Assembly (NCBI GenBank): GCA_037447655.1
Contig: JBBHKE010000263.1
Coordinates: 25,694 to 89,693, forward strand
Direction: 5' to 3'
Origin: Zygnema cylindricum
Lineage: Eukaryota > Streptophyta > Zygnematophyceae > Zygnematales > Zygnemataceae
Length of the DNA stretch: 64,000 bases
In this document: one piece after another, positions 11,041 to 22,839 of the stretch
Position numbering within the stretch: the first letter of the stretch is position 1
Layout: every line of letters starts with the position of its first letter
The notes under the pieces: generated by a model
Told to the model about the DNA's origin: nothing
Database searches by the model: none
What the model saw: the letters and a program-made list of their open reading frames with translations, nothing else
Position numbers and translations under genes: made by a program

Positions 11041-12090
11041 TGTAACTCTGAGACCTCCATAAGTCCTCAGAGTGGACAGTTTCCATGAAGCCTCTAGGAT
11101 AATCCTGACCCCTTTGTGTTTAAGCAAAAATAACTGCCACCCTAGCAGACAAAAACGCTGACCAACTTCACCCCTGTGAAGACAAGACTCCCCTGAGTCG
11201 ATAGCAAAAAGAATCTCTGAATTTGCTCCCCTGAGCAGTAAGTTATGGAGGGTCAAAGTTGACCTTTTGTACAGAAGCTCTCTGGGAGAGAGGGTCCTAT
11301 CTTCTAATTTTTCTAAGTCCTATCTCTCTCACAAACTCTATCTACTGATGTACGGAACCAATCAGAATTGAGTTCCGTACGCAAAAGTACAGCTGGCGGT
11401 GTACTTTATGTACGGACATTGTACGACATGGCCAAAATGTCGACACTTGTCAAATCCGGATTCGGTGCCATAATCTCCGGAGATTCCACAATCCAACGGA
11501 ATTTCGCCACGTGTCATCCGATGTGGCGATGGCCACAAACCGCCGAAATCTTCCTCCGCGATCTCGGCGCTTATCTCGGCCGTCCGATTAAAGTCGACTT
11601 TAATCGTAGCCGTAATAAATACATGCGCGGTATTTGTTTCATTTACGAAACAAATGCGCGGTACTGATTTGTGTCCGTACTGTAAGTCGTACATTTATAT
11701 TTTACTGGATCTATGCATCCCGTAATTCATTTCAGTTAAATGGTTTATCGCACGCATAACCATTTAAATAAATATCAAACACTATAGTACGTAATACTAC
11801 TGCTAGACTTAACGCCTAAGGCTACCGGCTATTTCCTATCTGCCGGCCGGTAGGTACATGGATCAAATCCTGCCGCCGGCACATACCTTTTAATTAAATA
11901 AATAAACCCTAACATAAAATTCCCGTAAACCTCAGGATAGCCAAGGTAGCCATGGCTCTAGCTTCCTCTCCAATTTCTCAGTGACTGCGACAAGTTTGAG
12001 AGTTGGAGAGAGAAGTTAGAGATAGACTGCCTCGACTTCTATATTTCTTTTCAGACCTAGAAAATACTAATAAAACCATTAGTTTCTACA
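11041..12090 (-). repeat. 3' LTR of element C
   Basis: 1050 bp, starting TGTAACTCTG and ending TTTCTACA on the plus strand. Alignable end to end with the LTRs of A. Confidence 0.93.
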
Positions 12091-13966
12091 CTCCCCTTAT
12101 TTTCTAGTCAATCTTTAATTTCAGACCACACTTCTCCCTGCAAAAAATTAGCTTAGGGGAAGGCACAGGTTTGGTCATCATATCTGCTACCATCTCACTA
12201 TCTGGTCTGTACTCTAAACTGATTATTTTGTTTTCTACTTTCTCTCTAACAAAGCTGAGCTGATGTCCATGTGTTTGGCTTTAAAATGATGTTTAGGATT
12301 GGCAGAAATAGCAATTGCTGCCTGATTATCATAAAAACTTTTCTGCACACCACTCTTAAGGTGACCAAGCTCATCAATCAAAGACTTGACCCACATCAAT
12401 TATTTTACAGCCGAGCAAGAGGCCATATACTCAGCCTCCATGGTGGATTGAGCAATAACTCTTTGCTGTTTGCTACTCCAACAGCAAGCCCCATCACCCA
12501 CATATAATACATATCCAGAAGTGCATCTCCTCATCGGAGCATCACCATAACTGGCATCACTCCAAGTAGTGATGTCTGTATTCTCCCCACCCAAATGCAA
12601 CCATATATCCCTAGTTCCTATCAAATATCTAAGGACTCTCTTAGCTGCCTCCCAATCCTTCTTAGTGGGAGCATTTAGACTTCTACTCAGCACTCCTACT
12701 GCTGCAGCTAAATCCGGCCGGGTACAATTCATAAAATAGATTAGATTTCCCACTACTTGCCTGTAAAGAATAGTCTGCATGAACTTCTATTCTTCAGGAA
12801 ATAATTCCTCGTCTAAGACTATGACTCCTTCTTCCTCACTTCCCTTCTTAAACTCCATTGGAGTTGTACAACTATTAGCTTTATCCAATTGAAATTTTTC
12901 AAGCATGTTCCCTATTGCTTCCTTTTGAGTGAGTCTTATAATTTTCCTTTTTCGGTCTCTCTCTACTTGAATTCCCAAAATATATTTTGCTTCTCCCATA
13001 TCTTTCATTTCAAATCTCCGTTTAAGATCGGTTTTCAATTAATTAATTTTTTCTATTGATTTACTTAAAACAAGCAAATCATCAACATAAATTGCAATAA
13101 ATAAAAAACCTTCCTCATCTTCGAAAATATAGATTGAGTGATCTGAGCTGATTCGAATATATCCCAGACCGGTAAGAAACACATCAAGCTTGTTATTCCA
13201 TCGTCGAGGCGCCTGTTTCAAACCATAAAGAGTTTTAATCAGCCTGCATACCTTACTCTCCTCTCCTTCCTCCACAAATCATTCGGGTTGTCGCATGAAG
13301 ATCTCCTCTTCCAATTCTCCATGCAAAAAGGCTTTCTTGATGTCCATCTGATGCACTTCCATGTCTTCCGCCGCCGCTAAACTGAGAAGTATGCGGACGG
13401 AGGGAAATCTGACCACCAGGGCAAAGGTTTCCTCGTAGTCAATTCCTTCCTTTTGTGTAAATCCCTTTGCCACTAATCTGGCCTTGTAGCGCTCGATTGT
13501 GTTATCTGGGTTCAGTTTTAGTTTGAAAACCCACTTACAACCGATTGGTTTTCGGTTAGGTGGACAGTCCACCAGCTCCCAAGTATCGGCTGCCATGATT
13601 GAAGCCATCTCCTCATTGATGGCTGTCTTCCACCGGTTTCTTTCTGGACAAGTCATCGCCTCTCGATAAGTTTGAGGTTCATCTTGATGAGATAGTTTAG
13701 TTACCTTGTTATTAACCTGTTTTTCTTGCAGTCTTTTGCTACTTTTCCTCCCCCCCTCATAATCTGAGGCCGGAATAGATGGTTCTCGTGGATTCTTTCG
13801 AACAAACTCGGCTTCTCCCCTATCCCTTGATTCCGAATCAATTTCCACCACGTCTTCCGCTTCGAGTAGAGTTGTCACTGGAGTTTCCACAGCCGAGTCC
13901 TTTTCAGTCTGATTTGTTCCTGCAAGAATGTCATCTTCTCTAAAACCTGGATAGTTAGGAAGCTCA

Positions 13967-14995
13967 TGCAATTCTGTGTCCTCCATTGGACTACAGAATA
14001 CAGGAAGCCTCTCGATAGTATTTAACTAACCCACTTTAAGCCACAACCACTGCTGCCCAAGAAGGCAAACTGACAATTTTACTGCACCCCTGTGTAGCCT
14101 GGACTCCCCTGAGTCCGTAGAAAAAAGAATCACTGAAAAAGGCCAACCAGGCGATAAGTTATGAGGCAGTAAAAATGCCAATTTGTACAAACTCTCAAAG
14201 GGAGAGGTGACCACCTACCAAAATTTTCTAAGTCCTGATTCTCTCTAATAACTCCTATCTACTGAAGTACGGACCAATCAGATTACTGTATCGTACACAA
14301 AAGTACTACTGCCGATGTACCTTTTGTACGGCCTATGTACGACAAGGCTATTAAGTGGACGCGTGTCCGCTTTTCACTTGTCCGTACGTTCCTCGGAATT
14401 CCTATGACCGAATGTTATCTCTCCACGTGGCTCCAGGTCATGCCACGTCACAAAACGCCAAAGTGACCACTCCGGGATTTCGGCGATGATGTGCGCCGTT
14501 GGATTTTATGCGAAACGCAATCTTAGCCGTAATAAATACTTGCGCGATATTTGTTCCGATGTCGAAATAAAATGCGCGGTATCCGTTTTGAATTAGCGTC
14601 GTACGACGTACTATATAAAACTGAATCTATGTGCGTCGTACACAGTTCTAGTTAAATGGATTTAATTCTCCCTAACTAAATATATATCTATCACATACCA
14701 TAGCACTTAGCATTGGTCCTAGTCTATTAGGATAAAGCTGACCGCTACCGGTCAACTTGACGAACCGTAGGTACCGGGATCAAATCTCTCGTCCGTCAAG
14801 TATATTTTTAGTAACCTACTAAAAATAGCTGTCTGTTGAACTAAAGGCAGCCATGGATCAACCTCTCTCTCTTACCTTCAGTGACTACAACAAGTATGGG
14901 AGCTAGAGAGCGAGGTGGAGGCAGGCTGTCCGTCCTTTTTTTATTAAAACATATTTAAACCTAGAAAATACTATAGAAATCTATAAATTTCAACA
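13967..14995 (-). repeat. 3' LTR of element B
   Basis: 1029 bp, plus-strand ends TGCAATTCTG and TTTCAACA. One base shorter than its partner, at a GGTACCGGG versus GGTACCCGGG run. The polypurine tract follows at 14996-15005. Confidence 0.95.
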
Positions 14996-15008
14996 CTCCC
15001 CTTATTTT

Positions 15009-18000
15009 CTAGTCTAATTTTAATTTTTCTTTCAACCCACATTTTTCCCGACAATATTTTAGTTTAGGAGAGGGCACAGGTTTGGTCATCATGTCAGCCA
15101 CCATTTCTTCATCAGGTCTATACACAAGATTTAGAATTTTGTTTTCAACTTTTTCTCTTACGAAGCTTAATCTTATGTCCATATGTTTTGCTTTGAAATG
15201 ATGTTTTGGATTGGCTGCGATTGCGATTGCAGCTTGATTATCGCAAAAGATTTCATGCACTCCCTCCTTCATATATCCCAGTTCTTGCAATAATGACTTC
15301 ACCCACATTAGTTCTTTCACAGCAGAACAAGACGCCATATACTCAGCCTCCATAGTAGACTGAGCAACCACCTTTTGTTGCTTACTGCTCCAACAGCAAG
15401 CACCTTCCCCAACATACAACACATACCCAGAAGTGCATCGTCTCATAGGTGCGTCCCCATAACTGGCATCACTCCAAGTAGTGATGTCAGTGTGCTCCCC
15501 TCCCAAATGCAACCATAACTCTCTAGTTCCCACCAGATATCTCATGACTCTCTTGGCTGCCTCCCAATCCCTCTTCCTAGGATCATTAAGACTCCTACTG
15601 AGTACACCAACTGCCGCCGCTATGTCCGGCCTTGTACAGTTCATAAAATAGATTAAGCTTCCTACGACCTGTCTATAAGGGATAGACTTCATGAACTCTC
15701 TTTCCTCTGGACTCATCTGATCATGTAAGATTGTCGCTCCTCCTTCTACACTCCCATCACTTCCTTTTTTCAAGTCCATGGGAGTGGTACAACTGTTAGC
15801 ATTTTCCATCTGGAATTTCTCAAGCATATTACCTATTGCTTCTTTCTGAGTAAGTCTGATAATCTTCTTCCCCCTATCTCTCTCCATTTGGATCCCCAAA
15901 ATATATTTTGCCTCCCCTAAATCCTTCATATCAAATCTGCCCCTAAGATCTTTCTTTAGCCTATTGATATTCTCTAAAGACTTACTTAACACAAGCAGAT
16001 CATCCACATAAATTGCAATAAAAATGACACCATTCTCATCTTCAAACATATAGATAGAATGGTCAGAGCTGATCCGGATGTATCCCAGATCGGTGAGAAA
16101 CTCATCTAGTTTCTTATTCCACTGTCGGGGAGCCTGTTTCAGTCCATATAAGGACTTTATGAGCCTGCACACTTTGCTCTCTTCTCCTTCTTCCACAAAC
16201 CCCTCGGGTTGCCTCATAAAAATTTCTTCCTCTAACTCACCATTAAGAAAAGCAGTCTTAATATCCATCTGGTGAATTTCCATGTCTTCCGCTGCGGCCA
16301 GACTGAGGAGAATCCTTACTGATGGGAACCGAACAACTGGAGCAAAGGTCTCCTCATAGTCAATCCCCTCTTTTTGGGTGAACCCCTTCGCTACCAATCG
16401 AGCCTTATACCTCTCAATTGTATTATCTGGGTTCAGTTTTAGTTTAAATACCCATTTACATCCAATAGGTTTTTTGTCTGGAGGGCAATCCGCTAGTTCC
16501 CAAGTATTTGCTTCCATGATAGAAGCCATCTCATCATTTATGGCCCTAATCCATCTTTCTTTCTCTGGACTATTCACTGCCTCTAAGTAAGACTGAGGCT
16601 CATCTGGGTGAGATAGCTTAGTTACCTTATGGGCAGCTTGTTTTTCCTGTATCCTTTTGCTGCTCCTCCTTCCTCCCTCAAACTCCGAAGCTGGAATGGA
16701 TGGAAGTCTTGGATTTCTTCTCACTGTCTCATCGGCTCCCCTGTCCATAAAAACCGTATCTTGTCCCGCTTCTTCCATCTCCTCGAAGTCCATAGGAGTA
16801 TGTGAGGTTTCCGGTGAGTCTCCTATATCTTCGATCTCCCCTGAATCTGTAATCACAGTTTCACTCATGTCTTTTTCGGGAACGACTGAGTTCTCCTCAT
16901 TTTCGGACTCAAATCTGATCCTTATCTTTTTTGTATATTTGAAGGGGTCAAATGACTTCCCTTCATCCATGACAACTAAGTGTTTGACCAGAATGATATC
17001 TTTCTTTGCTAAGTCATAGACTCTATATCCCTTAACATCCTCATCATATCCCACAAAGTATCCAGGTTTTCCCTTAGCATCTAGTTTCCAGTTTTTCCTA
17101 TCCGTGTCTAGACTGTAAACTTGGCTACCAAATACTTTAAGGTGTGAGATATCTGGTTTCCTTCCAACCCATCTCTCATAAGGTGTCACTTCCTTTACAG
17201 CTGAGGTAAGGACTCTATTTTTAATATAGTTTGCACAGTTCATTGCTTCTGCCCAAAATCTCTTTCCTATTTTCTTGTCTGCCAACATACTGCATGCACT
17301 ATCTCCTAGTGTTCTATTCAACCTCTCAGCTACCCCATTTTGTTCCGGGTTATATGGTACAGTTTTCTGGTGCTGCACTCCCTCATCTCTCAAATATTCC
17401 TCAAACTCGTTAGAGGTATATTCCCCCCCATTATCACTCCTTATCCTCTTAATGGGGGTTTCATGCAACTTCTCACTCCAAGCTTTATATTCTTTGAAGT
17501 AAGTTGATGCTTCAGACTTTGTTTTCAGAAAGTAGACTCTAGAGTATCTAGACCAGTCATCAGTTATTGTCATCATAAACCTTTTTCCTCCAACCGAAGG
17601 TACTTTTGCAGGCCCCCAAATATCTGTGTGGACTAAATCTAATACTTTCTCACCTCTATATGTGGCGGCTTTGGGAAAGGGAAGTCTGTGAGCCTTACCT
17701 TGAGCACAACCACTACAATCATCCATCATTTCATTATCCCCAAACTGAATGCCATCTACTACCCCAAGCTTTTTCATTTCCCTTAACCTATCAAAATGTA
17801 CATGCCCCAACCGCTTATGCCAAATCATCATCTTAGGAACACCAACATAGTAAGCATTCTTCTTTTCATTACTCAAGTTAAGCCTAAACATTCCTTGGCT
17901 ACCCTTATCTGCTGTGAAGTAAACTTCATCCCCATACTTAGCTGTAAAGACTCCCTTTCTGGTGAAGGTATCAAACTCTTTGTCATTTAACACAGACGTA

Positions 18001-19358
18001 GAGACAAGGTTTTTACTCAGCTGAGGAATGTAAAGTACATCTGAGAATGTAAGTATAGAAGTCTTACCCTCCACTAAGACTTTCAGATCTACTGATCCCA
18101 CTAGATCTGTAGTAACCACTCTTCCATCCCCATACTCTATCTCTACAGTAGGAATCTTTCTTAACTTAGTGAAGAGTTTTTTATCACGACACATATGCAT
18201 GGATGCACCTGAGTCGATGATCCATCCTTCCTGTGGAGCCTCCCGGATGGCTCCAAGGGCACACTTCTGCCTCCGAGGAATCTCCTTCTCCTCCAAACTC
18301 TCGTCAAGAAGAAGCTCCCCATCCTCCTCAGAGGACTCATCCTCGATTTCTCCTGACACTTTTGTAACCACAAGTGCCTTTTTCTTCCCTCCGGAAGAAC
18401 CCCCTCCACGGTTCTCTTGGAGCCTCAGCTCTGATAGCTTGACACAATCTGCAATAAAGTGTCCCGGCTTTTTGCAATAATGACAAAAACCCTTTGGGGG
18501 CCTCTGTCCCCCTGAATGATCTCTTTCCCCTCTATAAGGTTTCTTCGGGTCCTTCCCCCATCGGTCCCCTCCTGCTGCTAGAGCTTGAATGCTCTTTCCT
18601 CCTCTCCTAATCTCCATTGTGTTCTCCTGCACAAGTATCATCCTGACTACTGTGTTCCATTTCCATGAACTATCAGGCATTCCCTGTACTCGGTACACTA
18701 AGTTTTCGAACTCATTTGGTAATTTCATGATAAGGGTGTTAACTTTCATTTTCACTGTACCTATCCACCCGGCACTTTCCATTTCCGTATACAAACAAGA
18801 AAGATCATTGCAGTAATCTAGCATCTTTCCTCCTTTGTAAGTGTAACTCAGTAGCTTTTGCTCAGCCAACTGGAGCTCCTGAATAGTTCCAGCTCTATAA
18901 ATTTCCACCAAACTCACCCACAACTCCTCGGCCTTGTAAATGTGAAGATGAGGGGTGGCCAAACCTTGAGTGAGGTGCCTCAGAATGAAGTTCTTGGCAG
19001 CCATGTTTACATCCTCCCACATTTGAGTATCGTTCTCCACGGTCTTCACGATTGCCGCTCCCGATACTGTGGCAATAGGAGTGAGGGGTGTCTCCTTCCC
19101 TTTCCCCTTTTCGGACACACTGCTGTCCCCATCATCTGCCTCCTCCGCCGAGGCAGCCGTTGTTGCAGGAAACCTTACTCCCCCAAATCCTGGTGGAGTT
19201 CCCGAAGGTGGACGTTTCGCTTGTCCACTGACGATACCCCAGTATCGTTTTTCACACAAAGCTCCCATCATCATGGCTTCCCAATAGATGAACCCAGATC
19301 CATTGAAGGTGGGCACCCTAGAGGGTGGGCCCATAACCTGCAATTCTGTGTCCTCCAT
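15009..19358 (-). CDS. gag-pol: Copia Gag-Pol polyprotein (1449 aa), element B
   Basis: Uninterrupted frame with every expected domain. The zinc knuckle CHYCKKPGHFIADC is at residues 292-305. Protease DSGA is at 382-385. The integrase zinc site is H514/H519/C548/C551, with catalytic D579, D642 and E678 (35 residues between the last two). Reverse transcriptase YVDD is at 1117-1120. RNase H motifs WSDASYGD, STMEAEYMA and CDNQAAIAI are near the C-terminus. The acidic linker between integrase and RT (about residues 820-880) is the least like element A. Like A, the start codon (19356-19358) is in the 5' LTR and the frame is read through the primer site, giving the shared QVMGPPSRVP segment. With near-identical LTRs it is a strong candidate for a currently mobile element. 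Confidence 0.96.
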   Translation of the reverse strand: MEDTELQVMGPPSRVPTFNGSGFIYWEAMMMGALCEKRYWGIVSGQAKRPPSGTPPGFGGVRFPATTAASAEEADDGDSSVSEKGKGKETPLTPIATVSGAAIVKTVENDTQMWEDVNMAAKNFILRHLTQGLATPHLHIYKAEELWVSLVEIYRAGTIQELQLAEQKLLSYTYKGGKMLDYCNDLSCLYTEMESAGWIGTVKMKVNTLIMKLPNEFENLVYRVQGMPDSSWKWNTVVRMILVQENTMEIRRGGKSIQALAAGGDRWGKDPKKPYRGERDHSGGQRPPKGFCHYCKKPGHFIADCVKLSELRLQENRGGGSSGGKKKALVVTKVSGEIEDESSEEDGELLLDESLEEKEIPRRQKCALGAIREAPQEGWIIDSGASMHMCRDKKLFTKLRKIPTVEIEYGDGRVVTTDLVGSVDLKVLVEGKTSILTFSDVLYIPQLSKNLVSTSVLNDKEFDTFTRKGVFTAKYGDEVYFTADKGSQGMFRLNLSNEKKNAYYVGVPKMMIWHKRLGHVHFDRLREMKKLGVVDGIQFGDNEMMDDCSGCAQGKAHRLPFPKAATYRGEKVLDLVHTDIWGPAKVPSVGGKRFMMTITDDWSRYSRVYFLKTKSEASTYFKEYKAWSEKLHETPIKRIRSDNGGEYTSNEFEEYLRDEGVQHQKTVPYNPEQNGVAERLNRTLGDSACSMLADKKIGKRFWAEAMNCANYIKNRVLTSAVKEVTPYERWVGRKPDISHLKVFGSQVYSLDTDRKNWKLDAKGKPGYFVGYDEDVKGYRVYDLAKKDIILVKHLVVMDEGKSFDPFKYTKKIRIRFESENEENSVVPEKDMSETVITDSGEIEDIGDSPETSHTPMDFEEMEEAGQDTVFMDRGADETVRRNPRLPSIPASEFEGGRRSSKRIQEKQAAHKVTKLSHPDEPQSYLEAVNSPEKERWIRAINDEMASIMEANTWELADCPPDKKPIGCKWVFKLKLNPDNTIERYKARLVAKGFTQKEGIDYEETFAPVVRFPSVRILLSLAAAEDMEIHQMDIKTAFLNGELEEEIFMRQPEGFVEEGEESKVCRLIKSLYGLKQAPRQWNKKLDEFLTDLGYIRISSDHSIYMFEDENGVIFIAIYVDDLLVLSKSLENINRLKKDLRGRFDMKDLGEAKYILGIQMERDRGKKIIRLTQKEAIGNMLEKFQMENANSCTTPMDLKKGSDGSVEGGATILHDQMSPEEREFMKSIPYRQVVGSLIYFMNCTRPDIAAAVGVLSRSLNDPRKRDWEAAKRVMRYLVGTRELWLHLGGEHTDITTWSDASYGDAPMRRCTSGYVLYVGEGACCWSSKQQKVVAQSTMEAEYMASCSAVKELMWVKSLLQELGYMKEGVHEIFCDNQAAIAIAANPKHHFKAKHMDIRLSFVREKVENKILNLVYRPDEEMVADMMTKPVPSPKLKYCREKCGLKEKLKLD
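19326..19338 (-). other. Primer binding site of element B
   Basis: GGTTATGGGCCCA on the element strand, identical to that of A although the LTRs have diverged. It is complementary to the initiator tRNA-Met anticodon arm and abuts the LTR with no gap. Confidence 0.85.
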
Positions 19359-20368
19359 TGGACTACAGAATACAGGAAGCCTCTAGATAGTATTTAACTA
19401 ACCCACTTTAAGCCACAACCAGTGCTGCCCAAGAAGGCAAACTGACAATTTTACTGCACCCCTGTGTAGCCTGGACTCCCCTGAGTCCGTAGAAAAAAGA
19501 ATCACTGAAAAAGGCCAACCAGGCGATAAGTTATGAGGCAGTAAAAATGCCAATTTGTACAAACTCTCAAAGGGAGAGGTGACCACCTACCAAAATTTTC
19601 TAAGTCCTGATTCTCTCTAATAACTCCTATCTACTGAAGTACGGACCAATCAGATTACTGTATCGTACACAAAAGTACTACTGCCGATGTACCTTTTGTA
19701 CGGCCTATGTACGACAAGGCTATTAAGTGGACGCGTGTCCGCTTTTCACTTGTCCGTACGTTCCTCGGAATTCCTATGACCGAATGTTATCTCTCCACGT
19801 GGCTCCAGGTCATGCCACGTCACAAAACGCCAAAGTGACCACTCCGGGATTTCGGCGATGATGTGCGCCGTTGGATTTTATGCGAAACGCAATCTTAGCC
19901 GTAATAAATACTTGCGCGATATTTGTTCCGATGTCGAAATAAAATGCGCGGTATCCGTTTTGAATTAGCGTCGTACGACGTACTATATAAAACTGAATCT
20001 ATGTGCGTCGTACACAGTTCTAGTTAAATGGATTTAATTCTCCCTAACTAAATATATATCTATCACATACCATAGCACTTAGCATTGGTCCTAGTCTATT
20101 AGGATAAAGCTGACCGCTACCGGTCAACTTGACGAACCGTAGGTACCCGGGATCAAATCTCTCGTCCGTCAAGTATATTTTTAGTAACCTACTAAAAATA
20201 GCTGTCTGTTGAACTAAAGGCAGCCATGGATCAACCTCTCTCTCTTACCTTCAGTGACTACAACAAGTATGGGAGCTAGAGAGCGAGGTGGAGGCAGGCT
20301 GTCCGTCCTTTTTTTATTAAAACATATTTAAACCTAGAAAATACTATAGAAATCTATAAATTTCAACA
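19339..20368 (-). repeat. 5' LTR of element B
   Basis: 1030 bp and nearly identical to 13967-14995. A TATATAA-like box is visible near 19983. The gag start codon is within its final 20 bases on the element strand. Confidence 0.95.
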
Positions 20369-22826
20369 GCTCAAAGTCATCGGAATTTTCTGACTCAAAT
20401 CTGATTTTTACTGACTTCGTATATTTGAAGGGATCTACAGACTTTCCTTCATCCATAACTACTAGATGCTTTACTAAGATTATATCTTCCCTTTTTAGAT
20501 CATAAACTCTATATCCTTTAACATCTTCATCATATCCTAATAAGTATCCTGGTTTTCCTTTAGGATCTAGCTTCCAATTGGACCGATCAGTATCTAGACT
20601 GAACACTTGACTGCCGAAAACCTTTAAGTGAGATATGTCTGGTTTCCGGCTTGTCCATCTCTCATAAGGTGTTTGATCTTTTATAGCTGAAGTAAGAACT
20701 CTATTCTTGAGGTAATTAGCACAGTTCATTGCTTCTGCCCAAAACCTTTTCCCTATCCTTTTATCTGAAAACATACTTCTAGCACTATCACTTAGTGTTC
20801 TATTTAACCTCTCAGCTACCCCATTCTGTTCAGGATTTTCTGGAACTGTCTTTTGGTGTTGAACCCCATCTTCCCTCAAAAAATCCTCAAACTGGTTAGA
20901 AGTATACTCTCCACCATTGTCACTCCTTACTCTCTTGATTGGAGTTTCATGGAGTTTTTCGCTCCATGCTTTATATTGTCTAAAACAATCCTCAGCTTCG
21001 GACTTGTTTTTCAAAAAATATACCCGGGAATACCGAGACCAATCATCAGTTATAGTCATCATAAATCTCTTCCCCCCCGGTGAGGGCACTTTAGCCGGTC
21101 CCCAAATATCTGTGTGTACTAGATCTAGAATTTTTTTCTCCCTTATAGGTGGCTGACTTAGGAAAGGGTAATCTGTGTGTTTTACCTTGAGCACATCCAC
21201 TACAATCACTTATATCATCACTCTCACTGAACTGAATCCCTTCCACCACTCCCATCTTTTTCATCTCTCTTAACTTATCTAGATTCACATGCCCAAGCCT
21301 CTTATGCCACATCATAATATCATGAACACCAGCATAATAAAGTTTCTTCTTTTCATTACTTAAATCAGCCTAAACATCCCATGGCTACCTTTCTCAGCAA
21401 TGAAATAAACATCCTCCTCAAAACTAGCAGTAAAAACTCCTTCCCTAGTGCTAGTGAAAAAACCCTTATTATCTAATACTGATGTAGAGATAAGATTTTT
21501 GTTCAGCTCCGGAATAAACAATACATCGGAAAATGTTAATATAGATGTCTTTCCTTCTACTAACACTTTCAGATCTACCGATCCTACAAGAGTAGTGGTG
21601 ACTATCCTCCCATCCCCGTACTGTATCTCTACAGTGGGAATCTTTCTTATCTTAGTGAACAGGTGCCTATCCTTACACATGTGGATGGAGGCACCTGAAT
21701 CTATGATCCAGCCTGCTTCACCTTTTAATCCACCGTAAGCACATTTCTTCCTTCGTGGAATTTTGACCTCGTTTTTCGCCTCCAACTCCTCATCCAAAAG
21801 GAGCTCATCGTCCTCGTCCTCAGATTCCGCCTCAAGTACCTGTGTGACAAGGGCCTTTTTTTTTCCTCTCGGGGTACCACCGGTCTGCCCCTCCTTTAGT
21901 AGAAGCTCGGTTAGCTTAGTGCACACTGCCATATAGTGCCCCGGTTTCTTACAAAAAAGACATAAACCTTTGGGAGCCCTTGGTTCGAACTCGTCGGCCT
22001 GTTTTTTCAGCTTCCTACCCCCATAGTTTCCGACCGGTTTTCGGGAATCCCTGTTCCTCAAATCAATCACTGTTGCCAAGGCTTGGCCACTCTTTCCCCC
22101 CCTTCGGATCTCAATTGTATTTTCTTGAACGAGATTCATCCCTACCACTGAGTTCCATATCCACCTTGAGTCAGGCAAGTCCTGCACACGGTAAACTATG
22201 TTTACGAACTCATCAGGTAACTTCATCAGTAAACAGTTAACCTTTTCTTTTTCACTAAAACCTTTTTCCGCACTCTCTAGCTCCATGAAGAGTGTAGCAA
22301 GCTCATTGCAAAAATCCAACATATTTTCCCCTTTGATTAAATACTCCTTAACTTTCTGATCAGCCAACTGTTGTTGCTGAATCGTACGACTTCGATACAT
22401 CTCTATGAGAGCCATCAAAAGATCGGATGCCCTTTCTACCTGCAAATGAGGACACGCAAGTCCTTGAGTGAGATGGCGTAGGATGAAGTGCTTTGCGGCC
22501 ATATTGTTGAAGTCCCAGGTTTCAGTATCATTCTCCTCAATCCTCGGAATAGGTGACAAGAATGTCGAACCAGTTGCTATTGGTGTGGTCGTCTCCTTCT
22601 CCTTTCCTTTGTCTACAACCTCTCCTTCTTTTGTTTCCTCCGTTGAAGGTGAATCCTCTTTCCTAGTGAATCTGGTTCCTCCAAACCCTGGAGGAATTCC
22701 AAGACTTGATGGACGCCCCAACCGTCCACTCACTATCCCACAAATCCTTTTTTCGCATAGAGCTCCTATCATCATACTTTCCCAGTATATGAAGCTAGTT
22801 CCATTAAAGATTGGTACCCTAAAGGG

Positions 22827-22839
22827 TGGGCCCATAACC
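22827..22839 (-). other. Primer binding site of element C
   Basis: GGTTATGGGCCCA on the element strand, abutting the LTR at 22840. It is unchanged although the coding region has decayed. Confidence 0.8.

Larger units (their letters stand above)
13967..20368 (-). mobile_element. Complete Ty1/copia LTR retrotransposon, element B
   Basis: Intact element nested in C in the same orientation. LTRs are 13967-14995 (1029 bp) and 19339-20368 (1030 bp). By eye they differ by two substitutions and one 1-bp indel, so this is the youngest insertion seen. The target duplication GCTCA is at 13962-13966 and 20369-20373, and the C coding sequence continues exactly on either side. B's LTR sequence differs strongly from A and C, but the protein is homologous throughout, marking a sister family. 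Confidence 0.96.
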
